Below are positions 48,121 to 60,787 of a stretch of 64,000 nt of DNA, piece by piece (the first letter of the stretch is position 1; each line of letters opens with the position of its first letter). The notes beneath the pieces are model-generated. The model worked only from the letters and a program-made list of their open reading frames with translations. It had not been told where the DNA came from and searched no databases. The stretch is taken from contig JAAOOA010000060.1 in assembly GCA_012861695.1 (NCBI GenBank), forward strand, positions 30,452,583 to 30,516,582, in the 5' to 3' direction. The DNA comes from Trematomus loennbergii. Taxonomy: Eukaryota; Chordata; Actinopteri; Perciformes; Nototheniidae. Position numbers and translations under genes: made by a program.

Positions 48121-48149
48121 ATGTCTCCTTCCCATTTTGTCTCCCACAG

Positions 48150-48194
48150 AGGACGCCGGTCAGCAGCGGAGAAGCTTTTCGGTGGTTCTTTTAG
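48150..48194 (+). CDS. cxxc4: cxxc4 last coding exon (C-terminal 14 residues)
   Basis: After the acceptor TCTCCCACAG the frame reads RTPVSSGEAFRWFF then TAG (48192-48194), matching the invariant C-terminus of vertebrate CXXC4, which ends AEAFRWFF. It joins exon 1 without splitting a codon. The exon carries no known domain, but its near-identity across vertebrates supports gene identity. It shows no frame break, unlike exon 1, and its reading frame is independent of the lesions because the splice is phase 0. Confidence 0.93.
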   Translation, partial: RTPVSSGEAFRWFF

Positions 48195-49320
48195 AGAGAC
48201 GGGCCATGGCTGCCCTTATCCAGCTGCAGGAGGGCAGGTGGGACCCTTGACTCTCTGCCAGGAGCGCCTGATGGGTCTAAAGAGCCCAAAACGCCCAACA
48301 CATTTCAAGGAGGACGAGCGATGAAAAGTGGACTGACGAAAAGATAAACAGAAAACATAATGGTGTTGTTTTAACTCTGTAATTTCCTTTTTCTGTGTAA
48401 TTATTGTACCTTTTGACAGTATCATAATGTATATTTTCGGTGTCTATGAATGTGTTTTCAGTGTTGTGGCTGTATGTTTACAGCCAATCCTATGTAAAGG
48501 ACTCAAACAGACAATCATACAATCATACTGATTCCGTCAAAAACTGAAGAGGCCACAAGGATTGATGATAATACAACACACTTAACTCTGGAGCAATAAT
48601 CTATTCTGTTGATTATTCCTCAACCTTTCATTTCTGTTGAATTATTTTATCAGACTGAATCATCTGATAGTTTTGTCTTTTATTTCTCTGAAACCGGTCA
48701 TTTTGAATGCCACGCTAATGTAAAGAACGTCGCCGGCTGGAACGATGAGACGAAGGACGGCAGCTGTGCTTCTGTCAGAAACTTGTAGACGTGTTTTCCC
48801 ATTTGAGCGGACTCACTGCAGAACAACAGGGCACATTGTCTTGTGTGGTGAGATGCATTTCTTTACAATCCAATTGAGCATAAATTGATTGCGACAGCTC
48901 CAGACATTTATGAGTCACGCTGCTGTCTGGACAAGTCATATTCTCAAGTACTTGTTTTTTTAACCAAACTTTGCCATCAAACCTTTTTTTCTTTCTTTCA
49001 CTTAAGGTTGTAACTGTCTAAAAGGTAGAGAGTAATGCCAGTAAAGGAATTGTATGTTATGTTTAAAAACCTTCAATTAGACTTAATTACAGTACTCTAT
49101 ACATATTGGACATATCAGATGTTGTTCTGGAGCAAAGGGGTAGACTGGACTTTTCTCCTGCAGAGTAAACACATTCCAAAAACAAAATTATTCAATAAGT
49201 TACTCATTGTCTTAAACCCTATTGTTGCATGTGTAAATGTGTTTTGGTTTTAAAGACTACTAAGAATTTGTATATTGTTGTTGTGATGCTTTTATGTGTT
49301 AAAATAAAAAAAAATGACTT
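48195..49320 (+). other. cxxc4: cxxc4 3' UTR (extent inferred)
   Basis: Non-coding AT-rich sequence after the stop. No repeat end interrupts it. The end is placed just after the first AATAAA (49303-49308). Contains TTATTTCTCTGA and other U-rich stretches. Alternative longer ends cannot be excluded. Confidence 0.5.
49303..49308 (+). terminator. cxxc4: Candidate polyadenylation signal AATAAA
   Basis: The first canonical AATAAA downstream of the stop codon on the + strand, in TGTGTTAAAATAAAAAAAAA; a GT-rich element (TATTGTTGTTGTGATG) lies just upstream rather than downstream. Confidence 0.4.
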
Positions 49321-51367
49321 CAGTAAAAGGATATCTTGACGCTATATGTTTGAAGTGGCACCAGATAAATCCACCAATGATTGAAGGGGAAAGAAATAAC
49401 AATCAGTGATCAATTAAGGATCACCTGATTAAAAAAAAAATTTATTGTCCTTCCCGCCAAGCATCAGAAATAACAACCAGGAGGAGACAGGAAGAATGTA
49501 ACGGCATCAGTTGCCTCCCCAGTCACGTAGTCCCTTGAATACTAAAACGTTGCGCCGAGAAGAGTGGTTCCCAGAGGCAGCCGACTTTAAAGGACTAGTG
49601 AAATCCCATGTGGTTTGTCATGCTGGAATACTCTTGGGGGGAGGGGGGGGGGAGAATAGGAGGGTGGTGGGGGGACGAGGGGGAGGTGGGTGTGGGGGGT
49701 ATGAAGCGAGACAGGCGCCCTGAGATAGCTCGAGCAACTGAGCGATTGTCGGGTCTTTGGGTTTCAGGGGGTAGGGAGTAGTTATAGGGAGATGGGGGCA
49801 GTCGGAGGGACACATTTGGCTGGGTAGGTGAGGTGGGGAGGGGGTGTCAATACTGAGGAGAATGAGCGGAGAAGGAGGAAATCATCCGGGACCGACGTCT
49901 CCCCCGACTGAACACGCTCGCCATCACCCAAATTGAGCTGCTGACTGGTTAGGGCCGGGAAGACGACTTCAAGTGCTCCGTGTTTGCGGCGATGCAACGT
50001 CTGCAGCGCCCCAATCCCCCTCGCTGGTCATCAGAGCTTGATAACGTGCATCAGGGGTATGCTGGCGCGCTCGCTCCCTGGCCGGTGAGATTAAATAACA
50101 TCACAGACAGCTCTCTCTAATCCTTTCCCCCCCACCCACCTCCCACTCTGCGCTCTGGAGCTGGGATTTAAAGTCCTCAGGCGCCGGGGGTAACGTTCGT
50201 TTCCTGCTTCAGACATGCAGAGACAGAGGCTGAGGACGGAGCGAGACTACATTAGCACGTTAGCGGGGTGTTAGGGATATACGATGTGTGGCGAATAAAC
50301 ATCTGCTCACTGTCTAACTTGCAAAATATATATTTTATTTGCAATTTTCCCTCTCTCTCCTTCACCTTTCTCACAAAACAGATGTGCGATGTGTTAATTT
50401 TTCTGAATATACGATGAGTCCTCAGTTCTTATGGGTCTTAAGGTTTAAGATTATGTGGTTTGGTAAAAAAAAGAAATTGCATTAAGAAGATCTAGACCTC
50501 TCGACAAAACCAATTTTCCTCAAACAAATGTAAGCGATATATATTACTCGAAGATTCTTAAAAGATAAGGTAAATATTTGTTTTGGGAAATTGGCCTTTT
50601 TTGCTCTTTTTCCACAAGTTCAATACAATATTTGTTGGTGCCATTTGACTTTGTATAGCTTAGAAAAGATAGTAACAAACCCAGCCTGCCTACCTCCAGA
50701 ATTCAAGACAGTAATAAAACATAGACTTCCGGGAAGTCACTTCACGTGGCCACGGAAATAGTTACAGCATGCACTATTGGTATTTTTGTAAGACACCAAC
50801 CAGATATAAGATGTAAGGTAGCTGCTGATGGGCTAATCGAGGCTTATCACTTCCTTAAGCACCTTATATACTCAACACACAGACTTTAAGTGGTCGATCT
50901 GTGACTCAAAAGTTGAGTTATTAATGCTGACAATAGCCCTCATTGGTTGCCAGCATGCTACTTGGTGGATGGGGAGGGAACACCAAACGTGTGAAAATGG
51001 CGGCCTAAAAAACATCAGTGATTGCCGTTGCAACACTGAAATTCCATTACCGCAATTGTTAGGTGAGCAAATAAGCCAAATAAGAATTGTATTTTCATTT
51101 CTTAGGGCACAGAAAGTGTCTTTGCTGCTGTCTGAGATGCTTTAAAATTGGAGATGGAAGAATGTGGATTTCCTACTTCCAGTAAATATCAACAAAACCT
51201 CTTGTTGACCCATATTAGTACGAAATGATGAAATCCTACCGGAGAGATATCTGTGACAAATATTATGTACTTAATAATATTTTTTAGCAGTGAACTTAAC
51301 TTGAACCAGAATGAACTCACAAACACACATGTGTCAACACACAGAGTTTGCTGATGATTCATTATTA
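49321..51367. other. Downstream intergenic; GC-rich block 49500-50270
   Basis: 49500-50270 is GC- and CpG-rich (for example CATCCGGGACCGACGTCTCC, GCAACGTCTGCAGCGCCCCA and GGCGCGCTCGCTCCCTGG), with G runs near 49637-49651 and 49670-49690. Overlapping short ORFs lack known motifs. It could be a regulatory element or the promoter of an unlisted transcript. The remainder is AT-rich. Confidence 0.35.
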
Positions 51368-51375
51368 CTCTAGTG

Positions 51376-52354
51376 CAGGGGTGGGGAACCTTTTTCCTCT
51401 CAAGGTCCATTTCAATTTTTCAACATCCTCTGAAGGCTGTACAAATGATTGACCTCTGCTTAAAAAAACTAAATTCACAGCCCATTCATTTGGCCTTTCT
51501 TTCATTCTGTGCAAAGAAAAAGCAACCTCTCAATCCAGATATCTTACCATGACTCGCACATGCACGTGCACGGTGTGGCATGACCACCAAAACAGAAAAA
51601 TATGGACACAAGATGTGTGCAAATGTATTTAGTTTCCTATCCATGTGAACATGATTTAAGTGGGGGGGGGGGGGGACCTAACCTCCTCTAGGGGGGGTCT
51701 TCTCTTAACACCCATATGAAACAGAACTGTAAGCAGATTTTCTTTTTCTTTATGGATATTTTACAAATCACTCCCCTTTCAAACTGTATTCTTGTTTATT
51801 AATAACAACTTTTTTTACTGTCATATAGTATTTTATACCTTTTTACTTTATTCTCTTATTTTTTTATAACTATAATGATCAAGATAAAGATGTGCCTTTA
51901 CCTCACTGGTTGTAGAAAAAGCTTCTTATATTCGTTAGCATAGCTAGCTAACCAGATGCTAATAACAACAAAGTTATTGACTGTATGATCAGTATGACAG
52001 ATGAACAGATCGCCACTGGGCTTTCAACTAAAGACACAGCCACGCAGAAACTGCGGCATGTGTACGGTACTACTGCAATTTCTGAAGTGCCGGAGCGGCG
52101 TTCCGGTGCTCTCCGTCAGAACTGCACCCCTGTCAGACGAGACATATACCACGTGATGACACGTTAGGCTCGTGTTGTGTTCAAGGACCCAGACCTTGGC
52201 CAGGAAAAACAGGCACTCACTTGTTTAATTATTTTGTGGTCTAGATTTCTTTAATTTATTTCTTTTTGCGTGTGTTTATAAATTACCTCGAGGGCCGTAC
52301 CAAATGGTCTCGCGGTCCGTATACGGCCCGGAGGCCAGAGGTTCCCCACCCCTG
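51376..52354. mobile_element. hAT element, 8-bp duplication CTCTAGTG
   Basis: CTCTAGTG lies at 51368-51375 and 52355-52362, with ends CAGGGGTGGGGAACCTTTTT and (reverse complement of right) CAGGGGTGGGGAACCTCTGG. The 979-bp interior includes a 60-codon frame at 51985-52167 with no recognisable domain and a G run at 51661-51674. The ends resemble Charlie-like hAT elements. Confidence 0.92.
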
Positions 52355-52362
52355 CTCTAGTG

Positions 52363-54851
52363 ATACACTAAAGTAGCAAGCCAAATAGTGTCAAATTTGG
52401 GGATAAAATCAACTAGAAAAGGAGAAAGCTGAAATGACATTCAGACAAACAAATCATTTGAGGTCTTTGTGCCATCATGTCATTAACATAAATTAGCCAC
52501 TGCTCTGTAATGTCAAACTGTTTACACAAACGGTCACTGTGGGCCACTGGGGTTAGTGGGCCAATCAGATGTGCTTACCCTCTCTGTGTCCTCAGCATAA
52601 ATGCAGAGAGTCTGTGATAATCCCTTCAGGGATTTTGAGAATGCTCCCTCACTTTACTGGCATACTTCTTGGCTCTGAGAAGTGGAAAATCCAAACACCT
52701 TCCTGCGAGGAGGCGCTTAGATAGGATACAGTACTGAAAAAATATTGAATAGGACAAGTAAAATATCCTCTTATTAACCCGTCACTTTAATTGAAAAAAT
52801 ATGATTGCATCTTGTGTTTTGATTTCAAGGTTAAAACCATTGAATAAGCCTCTTATTAGTTTTGGGAAGGTTACTTTGAAATGTAATAGGTCACAGATAA
52901 CTAGTTGCTCTGTCAAAAAGTAAGTTAACATTTTCCTTTAATTACTTTTCCGTAAAATGTTTTAAAGTGGGCAGATTATTCAAGCCCAGAATTTTTTACC
53001 GCAGAATTTCGGTTTTGGTTCCCATAGTGGAAATGTATGACATTTTTTTTATAGATAAATAATAATCGAATTAAAACAATATTTCCATCATTCTGCATTA
53101 TTAATAGCCATATGTTTTTATCCATTGTAGGTACGTTGTGTGTTTTTTGAATGATGGGTTTAAGTTTTCAAGGAAACAGATCGTCAGACAATTGGGATTT
53201 TGGTCCAAGGTGACCTTTTGTTTTGACTATTGGTGTTCCGGAATAATGGGCCGGCTACTTCTCAACACCCAATACTGTACGACTAACAATGCAACAGGTA
53301 CCTTACCATATTTAGGAGAACATATGGCTTGAGATCACCAATAAGGACACGATGAAGATGTAGGTGATATGTACTCGATAATAATATATAACTGTCCCAG
53401 AATAGGGCTTAACACAACAGATAGCCTTAGCATCAACTTCGGGGTCCAGCACAGAAGCCCTACTATAGTATATTTTTATTAGAACCCTTTTCCAGAATTC
53501 AGAAGAGAAATATTGTTTCGTTTCCAGCACTGAAGTTCAGTTTTAACTCTCAACATGGCCACACCTGCCTTTGTGAAGTTCACATGCAACGCCCATTGAT
53601 GTGATTGGCAGACAAGAGGTGAAAATTCAAAGAGAACCAATAAAAAACATCTTCCAAATGAATGGAGCATGTCTGGACGTAAGATAAAATGCAACAGATT
53701 GAATATAATACATCCAAGCTGTTCACCAAAAGTAATACATTCCTATGTAACAAATATGTATTAGTAATTGTTATGGTTTTCGATTCCATTTTTTTGTAAT
53801 GAAATTAGATAAAGTCAACATATGTAGCTAGTTCATTTCCACACAGCATTTGATCGACCCCCTTCTTAATTTGTAATGTTTGTGTAATAAATCCCAATTC
53901 CTCTCTTCCATCTGTAAATTTGCACATACTTACATCCTCTTACACAACGCACACAACACTTTCCCAGACTGAGTCACTCGCACACAGAGGACAGAGAATG
54001 AGACGGAGAGAGAGAGAGACACGTCGAGCCTCCCTCTCCCCTCCTCCCTACCTCCTCTTTCATTATTTATTTACTGTCTGCAGTTTTTCCATCGCACGCA
54101 TATTGATGCGGAGAAAGCAGGGTGTGAGTGCGTGTCAGAATCATTTCCTGACGAGGGAGACAAGGTGGAAGTAATCAGCAGAGCGCTGATGCAATATGAC
54201 AGCCCCTAGAACCGCTGGTACACAGTTAAGAGCAGGAGGAGAAGAAAAACATCCCCCCCCCCCCCCACTGAAGGAGGCGGCAAGATTTGCACAAGCGACA
54301 TTCGGGTGGAAAGTACATTTACAAAGTTCTCAAAGTTTGGGGGAAGAAATCCAGTTTCTAGGGCTGTTTTGTCTCAGAGCATCTGGAGAAATGTATCATA
54401 AAGTGTAAAAAACATCTGTATTGTTTGTGGGTTTTTTATGTTTCTCCTCTATAAGGCCATTTAACAAGCTACATTAGTTATCCATTTGTTTTGAAAATGT
54501 TTCGAGCTTCCACTTCAGTTCAGTGCTTTTGTTGCACCCTCAGGGAATTTAAGTAATTTGGAATATATGGAGTGGATAAGTGCTGGTCGCTTCAATCGGT
54601 ACCAATGTCCAGATTTTTTTTGATGATGAAATTCCCCAAAGGCGATAATAATAAAAGCAGACATTACGGAGGGGAAATTCAATCAAATAGAGTCAAAGTT
54701 TTCAGTCTGTAGGTACGTGCTGCATGGGGAAAATAACAGAATAGGACGGTCTCAGAAAGAGGCAGATTGAGAAGTAATGGATTACATGCAATAAGATTAC
54801 GAAGTAGATTACAGTAGGTGAATTTATATGTGTATAAAATAGCGTGTGTGA
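52363..54851. other. Intergenic, no gene; GC-richer patch 53990-54400
   Basis: The patch has a GA run (GAGAGAGAGAGA) at about 54007 and a C run at about 54256-54268. Elsewhere AT-rich with short ORFs on the minus strand that match nothing. Confidence 0.4.
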
Positions 54852-54859
54852 TCTTAACT

Positions 54860-55617
54860 CACTGTTCGAAATGGGGGGGAGCCAGGGGGAGAATGGCTCC
54901 CCTAAAGAGGGGGGGAGCTCCCCTGAAGGCCGACTTTGAGATAAATAGGGGGAGCCCAAAGAAATCGTGCATATTTGTGTCACACAGATTAGAAATGTTG
55001 AGTTTCTGTAAATAAAAGTTCTTGAAATAAATAAATAGTTATTGTTCATTACAGTTTCTGAATATTTGTGAATATTTGTTAATCTTTTCTGGGTGTTGCC
55101 ATCTGTACGTGGCGGCGCTGCATTCTTTACGCTACTTACGTTGCTATGGTTACGGTGGCGATGCCGGCGCGGTATTTGAAATGTTCATGTTGATATTTGT
55201 TTAACTCTGGCTTTGTAATAAAAAATATGGCGAAACGAAAACAGCCAAGCGTCGCAGCTTTTGGATTCACAAGCAAAGAAGCGAAGGAGTCTAAAAATGA
55301 CAACGTGAACGGAACAACTTTTAGTTGGCCGGCTGTAAGCGGCGTTAGGGTCGAGTTTGACAGCTCCACACCAAGGGAGAGGCCTGCCGATGCGGAGCCT
55401 GAAGAGGCTTCAACAACGGCCACAGCCGCCGGCGTAGTGACACCGTCTGTAGTGACACCGTCTGTAGTAGTAGCAGAGTGTTTTTATATTGATATTTAAA
55501 TTGATCGAATCCGCGCTGCTGCGCCAGTCAACAGAGCGTGCGTGTGACATATTTAGTAGCAGGATGTGCACTGAAAAATAGGGCTCCCCCAAAAGCAAAT
55601 GGGTAATTCGAACACTG
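54860..55617 (+). mobile_element. hAT element with transposase-N-terminus-like ORF, duplication TCTTAACT
   Basis: TCTTAACT lies at 54852-54859 and 55618-55625. The ends are CACTGTTCGAA and (reverse complement of right) CAGTGTTCGAA. The left third holds GGGGGAGCC repeats that pair with GGCTCCCCC near the right end (about 55582). The element encodes the 90-residue frame at 55227-55499. Confidence 0.9.
55227..55499 (+). CDS. Possible N-terminal relic of a hAT transposase
   Basis: A 90-residue frame starting MAKRKQPSVAAFGF. A basic start followed by a Q-x-x-(hydrophobic)-x-x-F-type box (KQPSVAAFGF) resembles the short PCNA-binding-like N-termini of some TTF-type/ZMYM-like hAT transposases. The remainder is Ser/Thr/Ala-rich, with a tandem SVVTPSVV repeat encoded by a repeated GTAGTGACACCGTCT unit. 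No zinc finger, RNase-H-like core or hAT dimerisation domain is present, so it cannot be a working transposase. It is placed fully inside the element at 54860-55617, which supports the idea. Function unproven. Confidence 0.35.
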   Translation: MAKRKQPSVAAFGFTSKEAKESKNDNVNGTTFSWPAVSGVRVEFDSSTPRERPADAEPEEASTTATAAGVVTPSVVTPSVVVAECFYIDI

Positions 55618-55625
55618 TCTTAACT

Positions 55626-56353
55626 GTTGTACTAAAACAAAGCATTTTCTGTTAGCTCATCTGTTTATTTTAAACTGTAGTATGTGCTCATGTGTTTCAT
55701 TCTTGGAGTATATGATACTGCCTGAATAGAGAGGCAAAGTCCTGCCCATCTACTTCCGGTCCATGGGACCTTATTTCGGAAAAATTATGTATTGAAGTCA
55801 ATGGGGACAAAGATTATCTTTCGATCCCGTTTGAATTGTGCCACGAATTACACATATGATGTTTGTCAATCTTAAAAAATCATTTCCATGTCAAAAAAGT
55901 CACAGTTTGTCGTAAAACTGTTGAAATATAAGACTATGAAAAATATGCAACTAGAAAGACTACAAATCCCAGAATCCCGGTCCCGCATGCTGGCTCTTAC
56001 GGAACCGACTAACTCCCCTTGTGTGTATGTACAGCTCTCAACATGCCCAGACTTGGAGTGATTTTCACCTCTTTTAATACTTTTCGCCTCATTCTGAAAG
56101 AAAGAGAAAGGGAAAGGGAGGGACTTTGAGTCTCTATATCCTCAATAAAGGGCGAGTTTTTACTTTTCTTTTTCTTTTTATTACTGAGCCGAGGACATAT
56201 TTTTTTATACAAAATATGATCTGTTCTATGGTTAAATACTTTGTTGTCTTACATAATAAACTTAAGTAAAAGCCATTTTACTGATTATTCCTCTCTCTAT
56301 TCTTTTCTTTGCATTGCATTTTACAGTATATTGAGGTAACTCAAAATGTAAAG
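55626..56353. repeat. Probable unclassified repeat, 55735-56230
   Basis: The phrase CTTCCGGTCCATGGGACCTT with TTCGGAAAAATTATGTATTG and ACTACAAATCCCAGAATCCC looks like a dispersed fish repeat, but I could not define paired ends. No gene. Confidence 0.35.
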
Positions 56354-56585
56354 GCGACTGTGGCAGCGAGGTAGAGTTATCATCTACCAATCGAATGTCT
56401 CGGGGTACAATTACTGATAATTACGTTTCAGTAATGTGGATACAATCAGTGAAGAATGTTAGGTTGCACCTTGTATGGCAGCCTTTGTGTGAATGGGTGA
56501 ATGCTGACTTCTATATGTGAAAAGGCTTTGAGGGTTTGCAAAAACTGGAAAAGAGCTGTATAAATGCAGTCCATTTACCATTTCA
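56354..56585 (+). mobile_element. tRNA-derived SINE with CCATTTA-type tail
   Basis: The head GGCGACTGTGGCAGCGAGGT is tRNA-like (A box), followed by a decayed B box around TCTCGGGGTACAATTA. The 3' end TGAAAAGGCTTTGAGGGTTT, GAGCTGTATAAATGCAGTCC and TTTACCATTT is the LINE-like tail typical of many fish SINEs. Confidence 0.65.
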
Positions 56586-57294
<709 letters not shown>

Positions 57295-59020
57295 CATCTG
57301 CTCCTCCTGACAGCCACAACCTTCCTTGGTGTAGTAATTGATGAATGAGGAAGACGGTGCGTTTAGGGTCTCCCTGACTCTCCGTTTCACATGCAGACCC
57401 TAAGGAGCAAACAGGTAACCCCCTCGCTCAAACACATGCGTATACACACACATGAACACATTCAAACACACAGAGGTGTAAGCATGGTGATTGATTGATT
57501 GGGGCGGCGGGTTTCATGACGGCAGGCAACATTTCTCCACATCATGTCAACGCCCCTGGCAGCGAGAGTCTCAGACAGATCTCAGAGGAGTCAGGTAATC
57601 AAAGTCAGCGGCTGCAGGGCGCTGGCCATGTGACGGCATAAACACATTTAGAATAACTCTGTCTACTAAAGATTACGTTTGAATACAACTAAGTTGAATC
57701 AGGAAAAAAGTACGTTGTTTTTTGTAAAATAATAAGTATCCTTAAATCACTTACTAGATTTTTCAACATATGTGCAGATTGTACATTTCGAAGAATTTCA
57801 TTTTTTTCCAACTATATCTGTATGGTTGTGTAAAGGCAATTTAAAGCATGTGGTGGAAGTTTCATATGAAAACATTGATAATTTGTTTTTATGTTGCCCA
57901 GGACTTATTCCCAAATCCAATGCTCACCTTTAATAATGCAGTGAGCACATTTGTAATATTGTTGATTTAGAAAAGGACAGATGTTTGACCAACACCCTCA
58001 GTTGTGTAAATGTATCTAAAACCAGAAGGGACAATGAAAACAAAATAGGCCTTTGCACAAACTTGCAACGTTTGGTGCCATAATGAAAAAGTGACTCTGG
58101 TCAAAAAGTCAAAGCTGATATGAAGAATGAGACACTGTTTGACAAGTTTGAATCAAAATCACGTCTTCAAGTAGCATCAGTAGATTAACATTTCTATCAA
58201 TAAACAGAACATTGAACTTGAAGTGCCAAGTAGCACCAACTACCTGCTGTATCCCCTCATCCCAATATCTGCCTTTCCCAACGTCCAATCTGTTTTAGCA
58301 GATTACATTTAGCGGCATGACGATGACAACCATCGTCTCCAGTGTCATGTGTTTAGCATGTTAAGTCCTCCCACCCTCCTCACTACAACTCCTCTGCAGT
58401 ACAGGGATGCAGCACCACCTGGATTGGAGGAACTGCGTCCCTGGATAACTGAATTACAGTTCCTTCGACAGAGTTGGCAAAGTAAATGAATAGTATGCAA
58501 ACAATTCTAGGAGAGATTGTGTGATTTAAGGCGATTCAGCACAAAGTGGCTTGAATACATTTCCTCTTCTCTGAATCAGGTCCAGTGGGTGTCTCCTGCC
58601 TTTCACATGCCCACACAACCATTCAGAGTTCCACAACATTAAACAAATCCAGAACGTGATTTAAAGTAATCCATCACCGGTTCAGACAATGTCTCAAAGC
58701 CAATGAAGAGAATAAGAATTCAACAAAGCAACGTTTTAGTTCTAAACTAATGTAGAAACTGGCAGTGTGACAAAATGTCCTATTTACATTCATCAAATGT
58801 CAAAATATGGGGAAAATATGTGCAATTCATAGGAATTTCTCCCAACATTTAGATAATTATCAAACTTTATACTGAGTTTATATCTAAATTCATGTCTTGC
58901 ATCATTTATAATTCTTCAAATTATAGCACAAAAAAGCAAAACTGTTTAAAAGGATAAACTAAATGATCCCTTTCTCTAGCTGGCCCATCATTCCTTATCA
59001 ATCCCACCCTCACCGAACCC
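57295..59020. other. Intergenic, no gene seen
   Basis: Mixed to AT-rich sequence. 57480-57640 is GC-richer and non-repetitive. No exon supported. Confidence 0.4.
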
Positions 59021-59685
59021 TTAAAGGTCCCATGTCATGCTTTTCTGGTTATTACCCGTGCCCTTGTGCATGCATGTAAACGGTCTGCAGAGTCACAACC
59101 CCTCAAAGTACACCCTGTAGCGAGTAAAACTCTAACACAGAAAAGACCTGTCTATGCTGCCCCAGAACGCCTCGTTGGAGATTTCTCTTTTTCCATTGTT
59201 TACTTCTTGGGTATAGTGACGTAACGTAACGTAACGGCTCCGCAGATTGCGGAGCCGTTACGTTTGGACCAATCCGCGGACTTCCTCACACACACACACT
59301 CGGCGGGACGTTGCGAGGCTCGCTGCTGCGAGGAGCGGGACACTGTGAGCTGGCTCACTGGTGTGGGGTCGGCGAGACAGCGAGACACCGTGGAACTCAG
59401 CCTGGGCACACACGCAAACTCCCAGCCAGGCTGCGGGTGTGTGTGTGTTTCAGGCTGGGTTTCGCTGTGTCTCGCTGTCTCGCAGACGGCCACTGGGCTC
59501 ACAGGGAGGGGGGGGCAGGAGCTCCAACAAGCCGTTTAGGACAGAGAGTGAATACACATACTATACAGAGATGCTGTATGAGAAACCAATGTGAGTTTGG
59601 AAAATTGCACAATATAAATGTATTTCAGTATACCTCAACAATGGAATTATGATCAGTAGAAATGGCCATGACATGGGACCTTTAA
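59021..59685. mobile_element. TTAA-flanked element, family C (copy 2)
   Basis: TTAA at 59021-59024 and 59682-59685 with the same AGGTCCCATGTCATG ends as 26667-27439, opposite orientation. It carries a hairpin with perfect 17-bp arms and a 3-base loop (59228-59244, 59248-59264) in a GTAAC-repeat setting, plus a GCGAGACAGCGAGACACC block. Confidence 0.88.
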
Positions 59686-60001
59686 GATAAATAAATAAAG
59701 TTGATAGTTTTAATAGACTGATGCAGTGCCGTTGGGTTTAATGGGGAATAATGGAAAGAAGGTTACAGACACTGACAAACTGTATTTCTAAAGAGGCTTT
59801 TATTCACTTATCTCTCAAGGTATCACTCATCCTTCAAGTTATCCACCTGTCTTTTCATCCGTGCACTGACCTCTCTATCCATCATCAGACCGTCCATCTA
59901 TCAGCTGCTGCACTAACCAACCCAAACACCCACCCACCAAGTATAGCCAAGTGAACTCATTACCTCTTGTTGCCATTACTGACCAAAGCCTCATAGCGCT
60001 A
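59686..60001. other. Intergenic, no gene seen
   Basis: No supported feature. Confidence 0.45.
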
Positions 60002-60167
60002 CATCAAACTAGGGCTAGGTAATATATTGAGGTTAAATTGGTTTTGTGATAAAAGACAATAAAAATTTTTTGTAACATCAACATAGACAAACACTTAAGA
60101 CAAGAAAGAAGAGAACTGACCTTTAACATAACATTAAAACAATTAAAGACAATAGGTTCAAGACCCT

Positions 60168-60483
60168 TTAAAGGGGCCCTATTACGCACATTTTCATGTT
60201 TGTATTGTTTGCCCTACTGTGACATGTTTGCATGCTTTAAGGATCTAAAAGGTCTATTTTTTTCCGTACTACAGCACCTCTTTTCACCCTCTGTCTGAAA
60301 CCAGAGCCCAGTCTGCTCTGATTGGTTAGCTGGCCGGCTCTGTTGTGATTGATCACATTGGCTTAGAGATGTCCAATGTGTTGGAGCGATAGCCAATAAA
60401 AGTGCACATGTTACATAGTGATGTCACTATGTTACGCAAGTAAACAAAGGACTCCAATGGTGGCGTTTCAGGCATGGGTCCAA
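60168..60483 (-). mobile_element. TTAA family A copy, nested
   Basis: TTAA at 60168-60171 is followed by AGGGGCCCTATTACG. The interior matches family A: TTTTCACCCTCTGTCTGAAA, GAGCCCAGTCTGCTCTGATT and GGTTAGCTGGCCGGCTCTGT. The far end is imprecise (about 60483). Confidence 0.7.
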
Positions 60484-60591
60484 CCCTATCAATCATGTGA
60501 CCCTGGATCTACAATTTTATGGCAACATATTGGGTGTTGAGGACGTGGTTGGGGTCAGAGACAATGGTGTTGGTAAGCCTCAGTATATTCT

Positions 60592-60787
60592 TATTACATT
60601 ACATTACATGTTAGATACTTTTATCCAAAGCGACTTACATACTCAATACTGTGGACAATCCCCAGGAGCAATTTGGGGTGAAGTGTCTTGCCCAGGGACA
60701 CAAAGACATGCTGACTGCAGTGGGGTTTGAACCTGTGACCCCCTGATCCGAACACCTGTGCACAACCCACTGCGTCACACGCCGCCG
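60592..60787 (-). mobile_element. tRNA-derived SINE (V-SINE-like), nested
   Basis: On the minus strand an A-box-like TGACGCAGTGGGTTGTGC and B-box-like GGTTCAAACCC form the head. The body has GTCAGCATGTCTTTGTGTCC, CTGGGCAAGACACTTCACCC and GTCGCTTTGGATAAAAGTAT. The end is a (TAATG)n tail at about 60592-60608. Same family as 17295-17450. Confidence 0.8.

Larger units (their letters stand above)
22495..48149 (+). other. cxxc4: cxxc4 intron, 25.7 kb
   Basis: It begins GTGAGA at 22495 and ends TCTCCCACAG at 48149, both good splice consensus, joining phase 0 to phase 0 (GAG to AGG). One large intron before a tiny last coding exon fits the known vertebrate CXXC4 gene structure. It holds most of the window's middle repeats and several GC-richer blocks, listed separately. 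Confidence 0.85.
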
